From Lysinibacillus sphaericus (GTDB lineage Bacteria; Bacillota; Bacilli; Bacillales_A; Planococcaceae): a DNA stretch of 64,000 nucleotides. Every line of letters starts with the position of its first letter. Position 1 is the stretch's first letter. This document shows positions 17,909 through 27,691 of this stretch, piece by piece. The translations under genes and the position numbers were made by a program. Where the stretch lies: assembly GCF_006864135.1 (NCBI RefSeq), contig NZ_SADV01000007.1, positions 161,464 through 225,463 of the forward strand. Direction: 5' to 3'. A model generated the notes under the pieces. That model was not told the origin of the DNA, ran no database searches, and saw nothing but the letters and a program-made list of their open reading frames with translations.

Positions 17909-19663
17909 ATGGCGAAAAGCAAAATAATTGTTGTCGGCGGCGGTCTTGCTGGTCTGATGGCAACGATTAAAGCAGCTGAAGTTGGTACTGAAGTTGATTT
18001 ATTCTCATTAGTTCCTGTAAAACGCTCACACTCTGTATGTGCGCAGGGCGGAATTAATGGTGCGGTAAATACAAAAGGTGAAGGGGATTCTCCTTGGATT
18101 CACTTCGATGATACAGTATACGGTGGGGACTTCTTAGCGAACCAACCACCAGTTAAGGGTATGTGTGATGCAGCCCCTGGTATTATTCATTTAATGGACC
18201 GTATGGGTGTAATGTTCAACCGTACACCAGAAGGTCTTCTTGATTTCCGTCGTTTCGGTGGTACTTTAATGCACCGTACAGCCTTCTCGGGTGCAACAAC
18301 GGGTCAACAATTACTATACGCACTAGACGAGCAAGTTCGTTCTCACGAAGTAGCTGGTTTAGTGAACAAATATGAGCACTGGGAATTCCTTGGTGCAGTA
18401 GTCGATCCTGACGGCGTTTGTCGTGGTATCGTAGCGCAAGATATGCGTACAGAAGAAATTAAATCATTCCGTGCAGATGCTGTTATTATGGCGACTGGTG
18501 GCCCTGGTATTATCTTCGGTAAAACAACAAACTCTGTAATTAATACAGGTTCTGCTGCTTCTATCGTTTACCAACAAGGTGCTTCTTACGCGAATGGTGA
18601 GTTCATTCAAATTCACCCAACAGCTATTCCTGGAGATGACAAAAACCGTCTAATGTCAGAATCAGCTCGTGGTGAAGGTGGCCGTATTTGGACTTATAAA
18701 GACGGTAAACCATGGTACTTCTTAGAAGAGAAATACCCAGCATATGGTAACTTAGTACCACGTGATATTGCTACACGTGAAATTTTCGACGTTTGTGTGA
18801 ACCAAAAACTAGGTATTAACGGTGAAAACATGGTATACCTAGATCTTTCTCATAAAGATCCACATGAATTAGATGTAAAACTTGGTGGTATTATTGAAAT
18901 CTACGAAAAATTCGTAGGTGATGATCCACGTAAATTACCAATGAAAATTTTCCCAGCAGTTCACTACTCAATGGGTGGATTATGGGTTGACTACAACCAA
19001 ATGACTGAAATTCCTGGTTTATTTGCAGCCGGTGAATGTGATTATTCTCAACATGGTGCAAACCGTCTTGGTGCGAACTCATTATTATCTGCTATTTATG
19101 GTGGTATGGTTGCTGGTCCAAACGCAGTAGACTATGTTAAACATCTTAAAAAGCATGCGGAAGATCTTCCACAAGAAATCTATGATGCACGCGTTCAAGA
19201 AGAACAAGCTAAGTGGGATGCTGTCATGAAAATGGACGGCACAGAAAACGCTTACTTACTTCATAAAGAGCTTGGTGAAATGATGACAGCTACTATGACA
19301 GTAGTACGTTACAACGACCAACTTCAAGATACATTGAATAAACTTGATGAATTCCAAAAACGTTGGGAAAACATTAACATCAACGATACACAAAAATGGA
19401 GTAACCAAGGTGCTCACTTTACGCGTCAGTTGAAAAATATGATTTACCTTGCGAAAGTAATGACAAAAGGTGCATTATTACGTAACGAATCTCGTGGTGC
19501 ACACTATAAGCCAGATTTCCCGAACCGTGATGATGAGCAGTTCTTAAAAACTACTATGGCGAAATTTGACCCGACTACTGGTGATCCAATTATCACGTAC
19601 CAAGAAGTCGACGTTTCATTAATTCCACCACGTAAACGTGATTACTCTGCGAAAGGAGACTAA
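17909..19663 (+). CDS. sdhA: Succinate dehydrogenase flavoprotein subunit
   Basis: SdhA oxidises succinate to fumarate with covalently bound FAD. The 584 residues include the FAD-binding GGGLAGLMA, the flavinylation segment RSHSVCAQGGINGA, the catalytic region ARGEGGRI and HYSMGGLWVD, and GANSLLSA near the C-terminal part. It is full length and lies between the anchor and the iron-sulfur subunit. Confidence 0.97.
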   Translation: MAKSKIIVVGGGLAGLMATIKAAEVGTEVDLFSLVPVKRSHSVCAQGGINGAVNTKGEGDSPWIHFDDTVYGGDFLANQPPVKGMCDAAPGIIHLMDRMGVMFNRTPEGLLDFRRFGGTLMHRTAFSGATTGQQLLYALDEQVRSHEVAGLVNKYEHWEFLGAVVDPDGVCRGIVAQDMRTEEIKSFRADAVIMATGGPGIIFGKTTNSVINTGSAASIVYQQGASYANGEFIQIHPTAIPGDDKNRLMSESARGEGGRIWTYKDGKPWYFLEEKYPAYGNLVPRDIATREIFDVCVNQKLGINGENMVYLDLSHKDPHELDVKLGGIIEIYEKFVGDDPRKLPMKIFPAVHYSMGGLWVDYNQMTEIPGLFAAGECDYSQHGANRLGANSLLSAIYGGMVAGPNAVDYVKHLKKHAEDLPQEIYDARVQEEQAKWDAVMKMDGTENAYLLHKELGEMMTATMTVVRYNDQLQDTLNKLDEFQKRWENININDTQKWSNQGAHFTRQLKNMIYLAKVMTKGALLRNESRGAHYKPDFPNRDDEQFLKTTMAKFDPTTGDPIITYQEVDVSLIPPRKRDYSAKGD

Positions 19664-19668
19664 GAATT

Positions 19669-20448
19669 ATGAATATCGCAGCTAATACTGGAAGAATGGT
19701 CAAAATTGAAATTTTACGTCAAGATACAAAAGGCGGCAATGGCTACTGGCAAAAATTCCAAGTGCCTTACCGTCATGGTATGAACGTAATTTCTATTTTA
19801 ATGGAAATTCAAAAAAATCCTGTTACTGAAAATGGTGAAAACACTACTCCAGTAGCATGGGATATGAACTGTCTTGAAGAAGTTTGTGGTGCATGTTCAA
19901 TGGTTATCAATGGCCGCCCACGTCAATCATGTTCAACTCTTGTTGACCAATTGACTGAGCCAATTAAAATTGAGCCTATGAAAACTTTCCCAGTTATTCG
20001 TGACTTACAAGTTGACCGTGAACGTATGTTCAATGCACTTAAAAAAGTTAAAGCATGGGTTCCAATCGATGGTACTTATGATTTAGGTGAAGGTCCACGT
20101 ATGCCAGAAGGTAAACGTCAATGGGCTTATGAATTATCTAAATGTATGACTTGTGGTGTATGTATGGAAGCATGTCCAAACGTGTCTGAAAAAGCTTCAT
20201 TCATCGGACCAGCACCATTATCACAAGTACGTCTATTCAACACTCACCCAACTGGTGCAATGATTAAAGACGAACGTTTAAATGCAATCATGGGTGATGG
20301 AGGCCTTGCAAACTGCGGTAACTCACAAAACTGTGTAGCTGCTTGTCCAAAAGGTATTCCTTTAACAACATCTATCGCATCATTAAACCGTGCAACTACA
20401 GTGCAAATGTTCCGTAACTTCTTCGGTTCTGACCACTACGTTGACTAA
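19669..20448 (+). CDS. sdhB: Succinate dehydrogenase iron-sulfur subunit
   Basis: SdhB carries electrons from FAD to quinone through three Fe-S clusters. The [2Fe-2S] ligands are in MNCLEEVCGACSMVINGRPRQSC. The [4Fe-4S]/[3Fe-4S] ligands are in CMTCGVCMEACPNVS and NCGNSQNCVAACPKGIP. It has 259 residues and starts 5 bases after the sdhA stop, with GAAAGGAG overlapping the end of sdhA, so it is translationally linked. Confidence 0.97.
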   Translation: MNIAANTGRMVKIEILRQDTKGGNGYWQKFQVPYRHGMNVISILMEIQKNPVTENGENTTPVAWDMNCLEEVCGACSMVINGRPRQSCSTLVDQLTEPIKIEPMKTFPVIRDLQVDRERMFNALKKVKAWVPIDGTYDLGEGPRMPEGKRQWAYELSKCMTCGVCMEACPNVSEKASFIGPAPLSQVRLFNTHPTGAMIKDERLNAIMGDGGLANCGNSQNCVAACPKGIPLTTSIASLNRATTVQMFRNFFGSDHYVD

Positions 20449-20467
20449 TAGTACAAGCTTTACTCCC

Positions 20468-20504
20468 AAACTCCCTTACACTGAATGTGTGAGGGAGTTT
20501 TTTT
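20468..20504 (+). terminator. Terminator of sdhCAB
   Basis: An AACTCCCT..ACAC stem pairs with GTGT..AGGGAGTT and is followed by T7. The next 300 bases, to the thioesterase gene, are A/T rich and show no gene. Confidence 0.92.
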
Positions 20505-20811
20505 CTATGAAAAATAATTTTGTAGAATAAAACTTAATCCAACTCGCCATTAAAGTTTCGTACAATAGGGAGTTCGGATAGGGGCATTTTCAAGAAAGAG
20601 TAATAAACTAAATATGATGTCTTCATTACAGCATAAAAAGATCGAATTACGCAAGAAGGGTGTACAGAAAGTGAGTTTTAACGAGTGAAAATGTGAATTT
20701 TCTATGATAATATAGTGTTTTCCTTTATAATGAATCTATATTCATTTATGACTTGCTAATTCCATTTGTTGTTTTGGGAAGAAGCGAATGAAAACTAGGG
20801 GGATGGCTAAG

Positions 20812-21270
20812 ATGAAAGCAAATTATATCGGAGATTATCAGGAATGGGCAAAGGATTTTGCATTTTTTATTGAGGTTCGTGTACGTTTTTCAGAAACTGA
20901 TATGTACGGTCATATGAACAATACAGTTAGCTTTACATATTTTGAACAAGCACGAATTGATTATTTTCGTCATTTAGGTGTTCTAATGCCATCAGCAATT
21001 GATGAACATGTAGAGGGTATTCCGATTGTAGCCGACTTACAGTGTGATTACGTGAAGCAAGTTTTCTTTGATGATGTGCTAAGAATCTATACGAAAGTAG
21101 CGACAGTAGGGAACTCATCATTGGATATTCATTACTTAGCGAAAAACCAGCATGATGAAGTTTGCTTTACGGGTCGTGGTACGGTAGTGCAAATGAACCC
21201 TCGAACTGGCAAGAGTGTACCATTATCTGAAGAAGAAAAAACTCACTTAGCAAGTTTGGTGTTCCTATAG
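20812..21270 (+). CDS. ysmA: Acyl-CoA thioesterase, hotdog fold (YsmA)
   Basis: This 4HBT-family hotdog enzyme likely hydrolyses an acyl-CoA or acyl-ACP thioester. The 152-residue protein shows the family core VRFSETDMYGHMNNTVSFTYFEQARIDYF, with the catalytic Asp of ETDMYGHMNN. Its place between sdhB and gerE matches B. subtilis ysmA. AGGGGG 9 bases upstream favours this ATG; an in-frame ATG at 20788 would add eight residues. The substrate is unknown. Confidence 0.85.
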   Translation: MKANYIGDYQEWAKDFAFFIEVRVRFSETDMYGHMNNTVSFTYFEQARIDYFRHLGVLMPSAIDEHVEGIPIVADLQCDYVKQVFFDDVLRIYTKVATVGNSSLDIHYLAKNQHDEVCFTGRGTVVQMNPRTGKSVPLSEEEKTHLASLVFL

Positions 21271-21420
21271 TATTGGTAACGGATTGCGAAAAGATCCTAT
21301 CGAGGAAAGAAGTAAACAATGATCTTGACGATTGAAATTGCATTTTTACGGCTCATCCCATCACAAAAGGTTGTGGATGACATTTGTTTAATGTATGCAA
21401 TATATAAGTTGATTGAAGTG

Positions 21421-21510
21421 GAAACTGGGCAATTCCTTGGGGATCAGCGCTCATCGGACGCCCCCGGGAAAGCGCCCAAGCAAAACGGAAATCAACCACT
21501 CGATATGGTG
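21421..21510. repeat. Dispersed intergenic repeat, family B, copy 2 (inverted)
   Basis: GCGCTCATCGGACGCCCCCG and AACGGAAATCAACCA are the reverse complement of the 27.3-kb copy. The repeat fills the gap between ysmA and gerE, and a short open frame across it is not a gene. Confidence 0.75.
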
Positions 21511-21599
21511 ATGATCCACTTTTACATAAAATTCATTAATTAGTGGAAGTAATTTCCGAATTTTTTTAGGAAACACGAGATATTCATGAAAATAGCCGT

Positions 21600-21628
21600 C
21601 ACCGCTCCTCATTCCTTAACATAAGTTA
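21600..21628 (+). promoter_or_regulatory. Sigma-K-like promoter of gerE
   Basis: CATAAGTTA matches the sigma-K -10 consensus CATAnnnTA, with CACC 16 bases upstream as the -35. In B. subtilis gerE is transcribed by sigma-K in the late mother cell. Confidence 0.7.
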
Positions 21629-21661
21629 CAATACGTGCGGGGGAGGAGGGTGTAACTGAAA

Positions 21662-21883
21662 ATGAATGGCTCTCATCATCGTTCTCTTTTAACGAACCGA
21701 GAACGTGAAATATTTGCGCTTTTATTAGCTGAAAAAACAACGAGGGATATTGCAGAGCAACTTGGTATTAGTGAAAAAACAGTGCGAAATCACATTTCCA
21801 ATACAATTCAAAAGTTAGGTGTAACGAATCGATCTCAGGCGTTAATTGAGCTGTTACGCTTAGAAGAATTTAAATTAGACTAA
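21662..21883 (+). CDS. gerE: Spore-coat transcription regulator GerE
   Basis: This 73-residue LuxR-type helix-turn-helix protein acts last in the mother-cell cascade on coat genes. The whole protein is the DNA-binding domain: LLTNREREIFALLLAEKTT, the recognition helix ISEKTVRNHISNTIQKLGV and NRSQALIELLRL. The length matches B. subtilis GerE (74). The GGGGGAGGAGGG upstream is a very strong ribosome binding site. Its presence marks the organism as a spore former. Confidence 0.93.
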   Translation: MNGSHHRSLLTNREREIFALLLAEKTTRDIAEQLGISEKTVRNHISNTIQKLGVTNRSQALIELLRLEEFKLD

Positions 21884-21958
21884 TTGGACACTTGCTATTT
21901 CAGAAAAAAAACGACAAAATAGAACTATTCAACGTATTTTTAGGAGTGAAGTAGTTAT

Positions 21959-22411
21959 ATGTCGGATGAAGTAACAAAGCACTCACCTGAAACCGTTGCT
22001 ACGGTTGAAAAGGAATTACGCTATATAGCGGCGATTGTGAAGCAAAAGGGAAGAGAGATTGTTTCACAATATGCGATTACGCCGCCACAATTTGTTGCAT
22101 TACAGTGGTTAGAAGAGCTTGGAGATATTACAATTGGCGACCTGTCAAATCGATTATACTTAGCTTTTAGTACAACAACAGATCTAGTGGACCGAATGGA
22201 GAAAAATGAATTAGTCAAGCGAATGCGTGACGAAAACGACCGTCGTGTCGTTGTTGTTCATCTTCTCGAGAAGGGCGAACGCATTATTCAAGAAGTTATC
22301 GAAAAAAGACAGCAATATTTGCAAGAGATGCTTGTTGGTTTTAACGAACAAGAAGTCGCGCAATTATCAAGCTATTTAGAAAAACTACATGTACACATGA
22401 AACAGGATTGA
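21959..22411 (+). CDS. ysmB: MarR-family regulator YsmB
   Basis: A 150-residue winged-helix MarR protein. Helix-turn-helix: ITPPQFVALQWLEELGDITIGDLSNRLYLAFSTTTDLVDRME. Wing: VKRMRDENDRRVVVVHLLEKG. It sits between gerE and the racemase gene as in B. subtilis. Its target is unknown. It ends 10 bases before the racemase start, so the two are probably co-transcribed. Confidence 0.88.
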   Translation: MSDEVTKHSPETVATVEKELRYIAAIVKQKGREIVSQYAITPPQFVALQWLEELGDITIGDLSNRLYLAFSTTTDLVDRMEKNELVKRMRDENDRRVVVVHLLEKGERIIQEVIEKRQQYLQEMLVGFNEQEVAQLSSYLEKLHVHMKQD

Positions 22412-22421
22412 GGCGGAAAGT

Positions 22422-23219
22422 ATGAATGCCCCGATAGGCGTTATTGATTCAGGAGTAGGCGGTTTAACCGTAGCAAAAGAAATAATGAAGCTATTACCAA
22501 ACGAAACAATCTATTATATTGGTGATACAGCAAGATGTCCGTATGGTCCAAGAAGTCGTCAGGAAGTACGAAACTTCACTTGGCAAATGGCAAAAGCACT
22601 AGAGAAAATGAATATCAAAATGCTCGTCATTGCTTGTAATACAGCGACTGCAGTAGCACTCGAAAGTTTACAAAGAAATATGCCTTTTCCGGTACTAGGC
22701 GTTATTAATGCTGGCGCACGTGCAGCTGTAAAGAAAACGAAGCGACATGAAGTCGTTGTGCTTGCAACAGAAGGAACAATTAAAAGCGGGGCGTATGAGG
22801 AAGCCTTATTATCATTGAATACGTCGACTCATATTATTCCGCTTGCTTGTCCAACATTCGTACCACTTGTAGAAAGTGGCGAATATAAAGGTGAATTTGC
22901 AAATAAATTAATTGCGGAAGGCTTAAAGCCGTTGAAAAATGAACAATTTGATACGGTCATACTAGGATGCACGCACTATCCTATTCTGCAAAAACAAATT
23001 GAAGCTGTTGTAGGAGAAGAAGTTTTTGTGCTTTCTTCTGCAGAGGAAACAGCAAAGGATGTTCAAGAAATGCTTGAATATAATGGCACATTGGCTGACC
23101 CAGACGCTGTGCCTGCCCATAAATTTTATGCAACTGGTTCAGTGCCTATTTTCCGTTCAATTGCCGAAAGTTGGCTTGAGCAAGGTACTCTCCAAATAAA
23201 ACGTTTGACATTAAAATAA
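22422..23219 (+). CDS. murI: Glutamate racemase
   Basis: It makes D-glutamate for peptidoglycan (and for poly-gamma-glutamate where present). The 265-residue protein has both catalytic cysteines in motifs IACNTATAVAL and LGCTHYPIL, and the N-terminal GVIDSGVGGLTVAKE. It is the RacE/MurI type by neighbourhood. Unlike B. subtilis, no gerM lies between it and rph. Confidence 0.96.
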   Translation: MNAPIGVIDSGVGGLTVAKEIMKLLPNETIYYIGDTARCPYGPRSRQEVRNFTWQMAKALEKMNIKMLVIACNTATAVALESLQRNMPFPVLGVINAGARAAVKKTKRHEVVVLATEGTIKSGAYEEALLSLNTSTHIIPLACPTFVPLVESGEYKGEFANKLIAEGLKPLKNEQFDTVILGCTHYPILQKQIEAVVGEEVFVLSSAEETAKDVQEMLEYNGTLADPDAVPAHKFYATGSVPIFRSIAESWLEQGTLQIKRLTLK

Positions 23220-23220
23220 A

Positions 23221-23253
23221 AAATCAGCTTAGCTATGGGCTAGGCTGATTTTT
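23221..23253 (+). terminator. Terminator after murI
   Basis: A near-perfect stem AATCAGCTTAG/CTAGGCTGATT is followed by T-rich sequence. Confidence 0.88.
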
Positions 23254-23351
23254 GCCGTTTTTAGCATTGTACATAAGGGACCGAGCACTTTTTTGAAGGT
23301 GAAAATTATGTTAAGATGAGTGCGCGAAAGATTTTAGGAGGAACGAAAATT

Positions 23352-24101
23352 ATGACAAGATTTGATGGAAGAAATGTAGATGCGCTGCGTCCTGTGAAAA
23401 TAGATAGTGAGTATTTATTGCACCCAGAAGGCTCAGTGTTAATTCAAGTAGGCAATACAAAAGTAATTTGCACAGCAACGATTGAGGATAAGGTGCCTGG
23501 ATTTTTACGTGGACAAGGAAAAGGGTGGATCACTGCAGAATACTCGATGCTCCCTCGTGCAACAGCACAGCGTACAGCACGTGAGTCATCTCGCGGCAAA
23601 GTCAACGGCCGTACAATGGAGATTCAACGATTAATCGGTCGTGCATTACGTGCTGTCGTTGATTTAGAAGCACTTGGTGAGCGTACTGTGTGGATTGACT
23701 GTGACGTGATTCAAGCAGACGGAGGAACACGTACAGCATCAATAACAGGAGCATTTGTAGCGATGACACAAGCAGTTGCAAAGCTCGCAGAAGAAAAACA
23801 ATTAGCAAAATTTCCAATCACAGACTATTTAGCTGCAACAAGTGTTGGTATTGTAGAGGATCACGGAGCAATTTTAGATTTAAACTACGTTGAAGATGTC
23901 GCTGCTGCTGTAGATATGAATATCGTCATGACAGGAGCAGGACGCTTTGTTGAGCTACAAGGGACAGGTGAAGAAGCAACCTTTTCTCGTGAAGAGTTAA
24001 ATGAACTGCTGGCGTTAGGTGAAGCAGGCATTCAACAATTGATTGCACTTCAAAAAGAGACACTAGGTGAATTGGCTAACAAAGTGGGAGGAAATGAATA
24101 A
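23352..24101 (+). CDS. rph: Ribonuclease PH
   Basis: This phosphorolytic 3'-5' exoribonuclease trims tRNA 3' ends. The 249-residue protein begins [15 protein letters not shown] and contains [14 protein letters not shown], the phosphate-binding region [25 protein letters not shown] and [25 protein letters not shown] 10 bases upstream supports this ATG over an earlier in-frame one. rdgB begins one base after its stop. Confidence 0.96.
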   Translation: MTRFDGRNVDALRPVKIDSEYLLHPEGSVLIQVGNTKVICTATIEDKVPGFLRGQGKGWITAEYSMLPRATAQRTARESSRGKVNGRTMEIQRLIGRALRAVVDLEALGERTVWIDCDVIQADGGTRTASITGAFVAMTQAVAKLAEEKQLAKFPITDYLAATSVGIVEDHGAILDLNYVEDVAAAVDMNIVMTGAGRFVELQGTGEEATFSREELNELLALGEAGIQQLIALQKETLGELANKVGGNE

Positions 24102-24102
24102 C

Positions 24103-24696
24103 ATGAAACAAGTAGTCATTGCAACTAAAAATAAAGGAAAAGCAAAAGATTTCGAAGCGCTATTTGGTCCACTTGGTTATGAAGTAGTAACGATGTTTGA
24201 TGTTGCCCCACAGATGGAAATAGAAGAAACAGGCACTACCTTTGAGGAAAATGCAATTTTAAAGGCAGAAGCATTGGCAAAAGAGTTAAACACAATTGTT
24301 ATTGCTGATGATAGTGGCTTATCTGTTGATGCATTAAATGGTGAACCAGGTGTTTATTCCGCACGTTATGCTGGTGATCATGATGATGAAGCAAACATGG
24401 TTAAACTACTAGAAAACTTAAAAAATGTCGAGGATGAAAAGCGTACAGCACGCTTCTGCTGTTGCATTGCTATTGCAGGTCCTGGTTTTGAAACGACAAC
24501 AGTTTTTGGGACTTGTGAAGGTGTCATTGCACACGAAAAACGTGGTACAAACGGATTTGGTTATGATCCAGTCTTCTTTGTCCCAAGCTTAAATCGTATG
24601 ATGGCAGAGCTAGCAGCAGATGAAAAAGGAGCAATTTCACACCGTGGGAATGCAATTCGTAAGTTGAAGGAACAATTACCTAATCTTATAAAATAA
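24103..24696 (+). CDS. rdgB: dITP/XTP pyrophosphatase (RdgB/HAM1)
   Basis: It cleans non-canonical purine triphosphates (dITP, XTP) from the nucleotide pool. Motifs: VIATKNKGKAKDFEALF at the N-terminus, EETGTTFEENAILKA, ADDSGLSVDALNGEPGVYSARYAG, GFGYDPVF and SHRGNAIRKL. 197 residues, normal length. It corresponds to B. subtilis ysnA, next to rph. Confidence 0.95.
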   Translation: MKQVVIATKNKGKAKDFEALFGPLGYEVVTMFDVAPQMEIEETGTTFEENAILKAEALAKELNTIVIADDSGLSVDALNGEPGVYSARYAGDHDDEANMVKLLENLKNVEDEKRTARFCCCIAIAGPGFETTTVFGTCEGVIAHEKRGTNGFGYDPVFFVPSLNRMMAELAADEKGAISHRGNAIRKLKEQLPNLIK

Positions 24697-24708
24697 GAGG
24701 TGATATCC

Positions 24709-25212
24709 ATGCAAATACTGGTCATGAGTGATACACATGGCGATAGTAATGTAATTGAAAAAGTTCGTAGCTTTTACCCAAATGCTGCTGCTTTCATTCA
24801 TTGTGGAGATAGTGAGCTTCCTTTCTCGCATAAAGCATTGGCTGGCATGAAGAAAGTACGCGGAAATTGTGATATCGATAAAGCCTTCCCTGATGAGGCA
24901 GACTTCGATTTAGAGGGTGTCACAGTCTTTGTAACACACGGCCATTTATTCAATGTTAAAAATTCAATTTTATCATTATCATATCGTGCCAAAGAGGTAG
25001 GCGCGCAAATTGCGTGCTTTGGTCACTCTCATATCCTTGGGGCAGAAATGATTGATGATGTGTTATTTTTAAATCCAGGGAGTTTATTAAAACCACGTGG
25101 TCGTAAAGAAAAAAGCTTTGCTCTTGTAGAGGTGGAAGATATGTATTTTGAAGTAAAGTTCTTCACGGATAATAATAACTTTATTTCTACCCACAAGTTT
25201 ATGCGAAAATGA
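24709..25212 (+). CDS. ysnB: YfcE/MJ0936-type metallophosphoesterase (YsnB)
   Basis: This calcineurin-like phosphodiesterase has 167 residues. Metal-binding motifs in order: MSDTHGD, HCGDSE, VRGNCD, VTHGHLFNV and CFGHSH. It matches B. subtilis ysnB after ysnA. The physiological substrate is unknown. An in-frame GTG nine bases upstream is less likely because AGAGGTGAT fits this ATG. Confidence 0.9.
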   Translation: MQILVMSDTHGDSNVIEKVRSFYPNAAAFIHCGDSELPFSHKALAGMKKVRGNCDIDKAFPDEADFDLEGVTVFVTHGHLFNVKNSILSLSYRAKEVGAQIACFGHSHILGAEMIDDVLFLNPGSLLKPRGRKEKSFALVEVEDMYFEVKFFTDNNNFISTHKFMRK

Positions 25213-25218
25213 TGTAAC

Positions 25219-25257
25219 AAAAACGCTTAAGTTTTTAGAAAACTAAGCGTTTTTTGT
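25219..25257 (+). terminator. Terminator of the rph-rdgB-ysnB unit
   Basis: AAACGCTTAAGTTTT pairs with AAACTAAGCGTTT and is followed by a T-run. Confidence 0.9.
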
Positions 25258-25269
25258 TTTATCCCACAA

Positions 25270-25560
25270 TCAATCATGCCTTGGCATAATTGCGTCCGGA
25301 ATCGGCTTTGTACTTAGGCCAATAAATGTTTTTGCGCGAAAGCGTCAGTGCTAACGTAGCGTCAGCAACGTGTTTTTTGCCTGTGCGAAAGCGAAGCTGC
25401 AGCGGCAACGGCAACAGCACAGATGTTGGTCACTCACTCGTACAGATAACTTGCCTCAGGACGTGGCGTCTTAGACTGGGTTCCTCTATTTTAGCGATGT
25501 TTGGACAAACGCTGAAAAGTAGCTTAAATCTGCATTCATCTAGAGGTGGGAGAATTCTAT
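25270..25560. repeat. Dispersed intergenic repeat, family A, copy 3 (longest)
   Basis: About 290 bases without a gene. It contains the TGCCTTGGCATAATT hairpin, CCGGAATCGGCTTTGT, two GCGAAAGCG blocks, GATGTTGGTCACTCACTCGT, ACGTGGCGTCTTAGACTG and CTGCATTCATCTAGAGGTGG. It is collinear, inverted, with 12843-13025. Confidence 0.75.
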
Positions 25561-25589
25561 AATTGCCGTTTCACTTACATTACAAAAAA

Positions 25590-25668
25590 CATCTGTACCT
25601 GTCGCTACGCTTTCTGTACAGAATGTAGCTGACGCTTTACTTTCGCTACAGAAAACAATTGCTGAAAG
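25590..25668. repeat. Dispersed intergenic repeat, family C, copy 3
   Basis: CATCTGTACCTGTCGCTACG and CTTTCTGTACA, then a second partial unit with GCTTTACTTTCGCTACAGAAA. Confidence 0.7.
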
Positions 25669-25753
25669 AAGTTAATTGCAAATGGTAAAAATGGCTATGA
25701 ATTGTTTATGATGAAGTAGAAAAAATAAAGATAAACGTAACGAAGGAGAAAAC

Positions 25754-27214
25754 ATGGAAAATACACTAAGATGGAATTTTGATAACAGTTATGCCCGTTT
25801 ACCAAATATTTTTTATACATCAATTAATTTAAATCCAGTTCGTTCACCAAAGTTAGTAATGGTAAATGAATCAGTTGCCAATTCACTTGGGTTAAACGTC
25901 GATGCGTTACAAAGCGAGGAAGCGGTAGCGATTTTTGCAGGTAACGACAATCCGACTGGTGGCATGCCCATTGCACAAGCATACGCAGGTCATCAATTTG
26001 GTCACTTTAATATGCTCGGAGACGGAAGGGCACTGTTATTAGGTGAACAACTAACACCAACTCATGAACGCTTGGATATCGCACTAAAAGGCTCAGGAAG
26101 AACTCCTTATTCCAGGGGCGGAGATGGCAGGGCAGCACTTGGTCCAATGCTTCGTGAATATATTATTAGTGAAGCCATGTATGCACTTGGCATTCCAACC
26201 TCTCGAAGTTTAGCTGTTGTGACGACAGGCGAAATGATCCTTCGTGAAACAGAGCTTCCAGGGGCAGTTCTAACCCGTATTGCAAGCAGTCATTTGCGAG
26301 TAGGGACCTTCCAATATGCAGCGAACTTTGGAACGGAGGATGAGCTAAAAGCTTTGGCTGATTATGCTTTGGACCGTCATTTTCCTAATGCTGAAGTAAC
26401 TCAAAATCGTTATCTGACCCTTCTACAGGAAGTTATAAAGAAACAAGCATCTCTCATCGCAAAATGGCAGTTAGTTGGTTTTATTCATGGCGTCATGAAT
26501 ACAGATAATATGACCATTAGTGGTGAGACGATTGATTATGGTCCTTGCGCATTCATGGATACTTATGATCCAGCGACAGTATTTAGCTCTATTGATCGAC
26601 AAGGTCGCTATGCTTATGGAAACCAGCCTAATATCGGAGGGTGGAATTTAACACGACTGGCTGAATCATTAATACCGTTAATTCATGAAAATCAGGAAGC
26701 TGCCATTCATTTAGCTCAAGAGACTTTAAAGCATTATCCTCAGCTGTATTATGCAAACTGGCTAACAGGTATGCGGGCAAAGCTTGGGATATTTAACGAA
26801 GAAGATCAGGACGCTGCACTTATTGAAGAGCTTCTGAAGTTAATGCATCAACATCAAGCAGACTATACGAATACATTTATCGCATTAACATTCGATAAAT
26901 TTGATGACTCACCGTTATTTAAAAAAAATGAATTTAAAGAATGGCATAAGAATTGGCTCGCAAGGCTAGAAAAACAGCAAGAAACAAAAGACATGTCTAA
27001 ACAATTAATGCGCGATCATAATCCAGCAGTTATTCCGCGAAATCATCGTGTAGAAGAGGCATTAGAGGCTGCTGTTGAGCAGGGAGACTATAGCGTAATG
27101 GAGCGATTAATGGATGCTCTTGCTCAACCATTTGCACATTGTGTGGAGCAGCAGGAATATGCGACATTACCAACGCCATCTAACCAACCATATCGAACGT
27201 TTTGTGGCACATAA
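25754..27214 (+). CDS. selO: Protein adenylyltransferase SelO/YdiU
   Basis: This pseudokinase-fold enzyme transfers AMP to Ser/Thr/Tyr of target proteins. The 486-residue protein is full length. The N-terminal [38 protein letters not shown] and [20 protein letters not shown] supply the nucleotide-binding residues. [29 protein letters not shown] holds the catalytic and metal residues. The C-terminus ends PYRTFCGT, as in bacterial SelO. A ribosome binding site GAAGGAG precedes the ATG. It is monocistronic by its neighbours. Confidence 0.95.
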   Translation: MENTLRWNFDNSYARLPNIFYTSINLNPVRSPKLVMVNESVANSLGLNVDALQSEEAVAIFAGNDNPTGGMPIAQAYAGHQFGHFNMLGDGRALLLGEQLTPTHERLDIALKGSGRTPYSRGGDGRAALGPMLREYIISEAMYALGIPTSRSLAVVTTGEMILRETELPGAVLTRIASSHLRVGTFQYAANFGTEDELKALADYALDRHFPNAEVTQNRYLTLLQEVIKKQASLIAKWQLVGFIHGVMNTDNMTISGETIDYGPCAFMDTYDPATVFSSIDRQGRYAYGNQPNIGGWNLTRLAESLIPLIHENQEAAIHLAQETLKHYPQLYYANWLTGMRAKLGIFNEEDQDAALIEELLKLMHQHQADYTNTFIALTFDKFDDSPLFKKNEFKEWHKNWLARLEKQQETKDMSKQLMRDHNPAVIPRNHRVEEALEAAVEQGDYSVMERLMDALAQPFAHCVEQQEYATLPTPSNQPYRTFCGT

Positions 27215-27245
27215 GTTGAAAATTATTGAATTAATGCGAAAATAT

Positions 27246-27500
27246 AACCCTTCGGCAAAACGAAGGGTTGATTTCCGTTCTGATTGAACGCTTTCCTAGG
27301 GGCGCCCGATGAGCCGCTTGGGCAACAGATGTTTTTTGTGCGAAAGCGTAATATAACGTAGCGGCAGCAACAGGATGTTGGTCGAAGGCGTTATCACAGG
27401 ACGTGATCGTTTTAGCCTTCGTTCCCGTATATACTCGCTGATGGTCTTATCTGTGACGCTAATCCCCAAGGAGCCGGGTAGTCTCCATTCCAATCAACCA
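27246..27500. repeat. Dispersed intergenic repeat, family B, copy 3, with a 9-bp hairpin
   Basis: It opens with AACCCTTCG/CGAAGGGTT and runs through GGTTGATTTCCGTTC, GGGGCGCCCGATGAGC, a family-A-like insert (TTTTTTGTGCGAAAGCG, GATGTTGGTC) and GACGCTAATCCCCAAGGAG. The insert shows that families A and B can be combined. No gene lies between selO and 27692. Confidence 0.75.
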
Positions 27501-27691
27501 ATCACAAAGTATGGTATCTTATGTATGAAAGCGAGTGGCCTGGAACGTGATCCTCATTTAAAGAACAACAACATTTACCAACAGTTTGAAAACGAAGGAT
27601 AAATTCTTCGTTTTTTATTTTGAAAAAATGTCACTACACAAATTCCTGAGCATACGCTATGTTATGAATAGTAGTGAAGGGAATGTGTATA

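Noticed and set aside
21319..21543. 74-codon frame between ysmA and gerE
   Set aside because: It runs across the inverted family B repeat and has no ribosome binding site or recognisable protein character.
25326..25562. 78-codon frame after ysnB
   Set aside because: It runs across the family A repeat; composition is that of the repeat.
27375..27602. 75-codon frame after selO
   Set aside because: It lies within the family B repeat and its flank; no coding signs.
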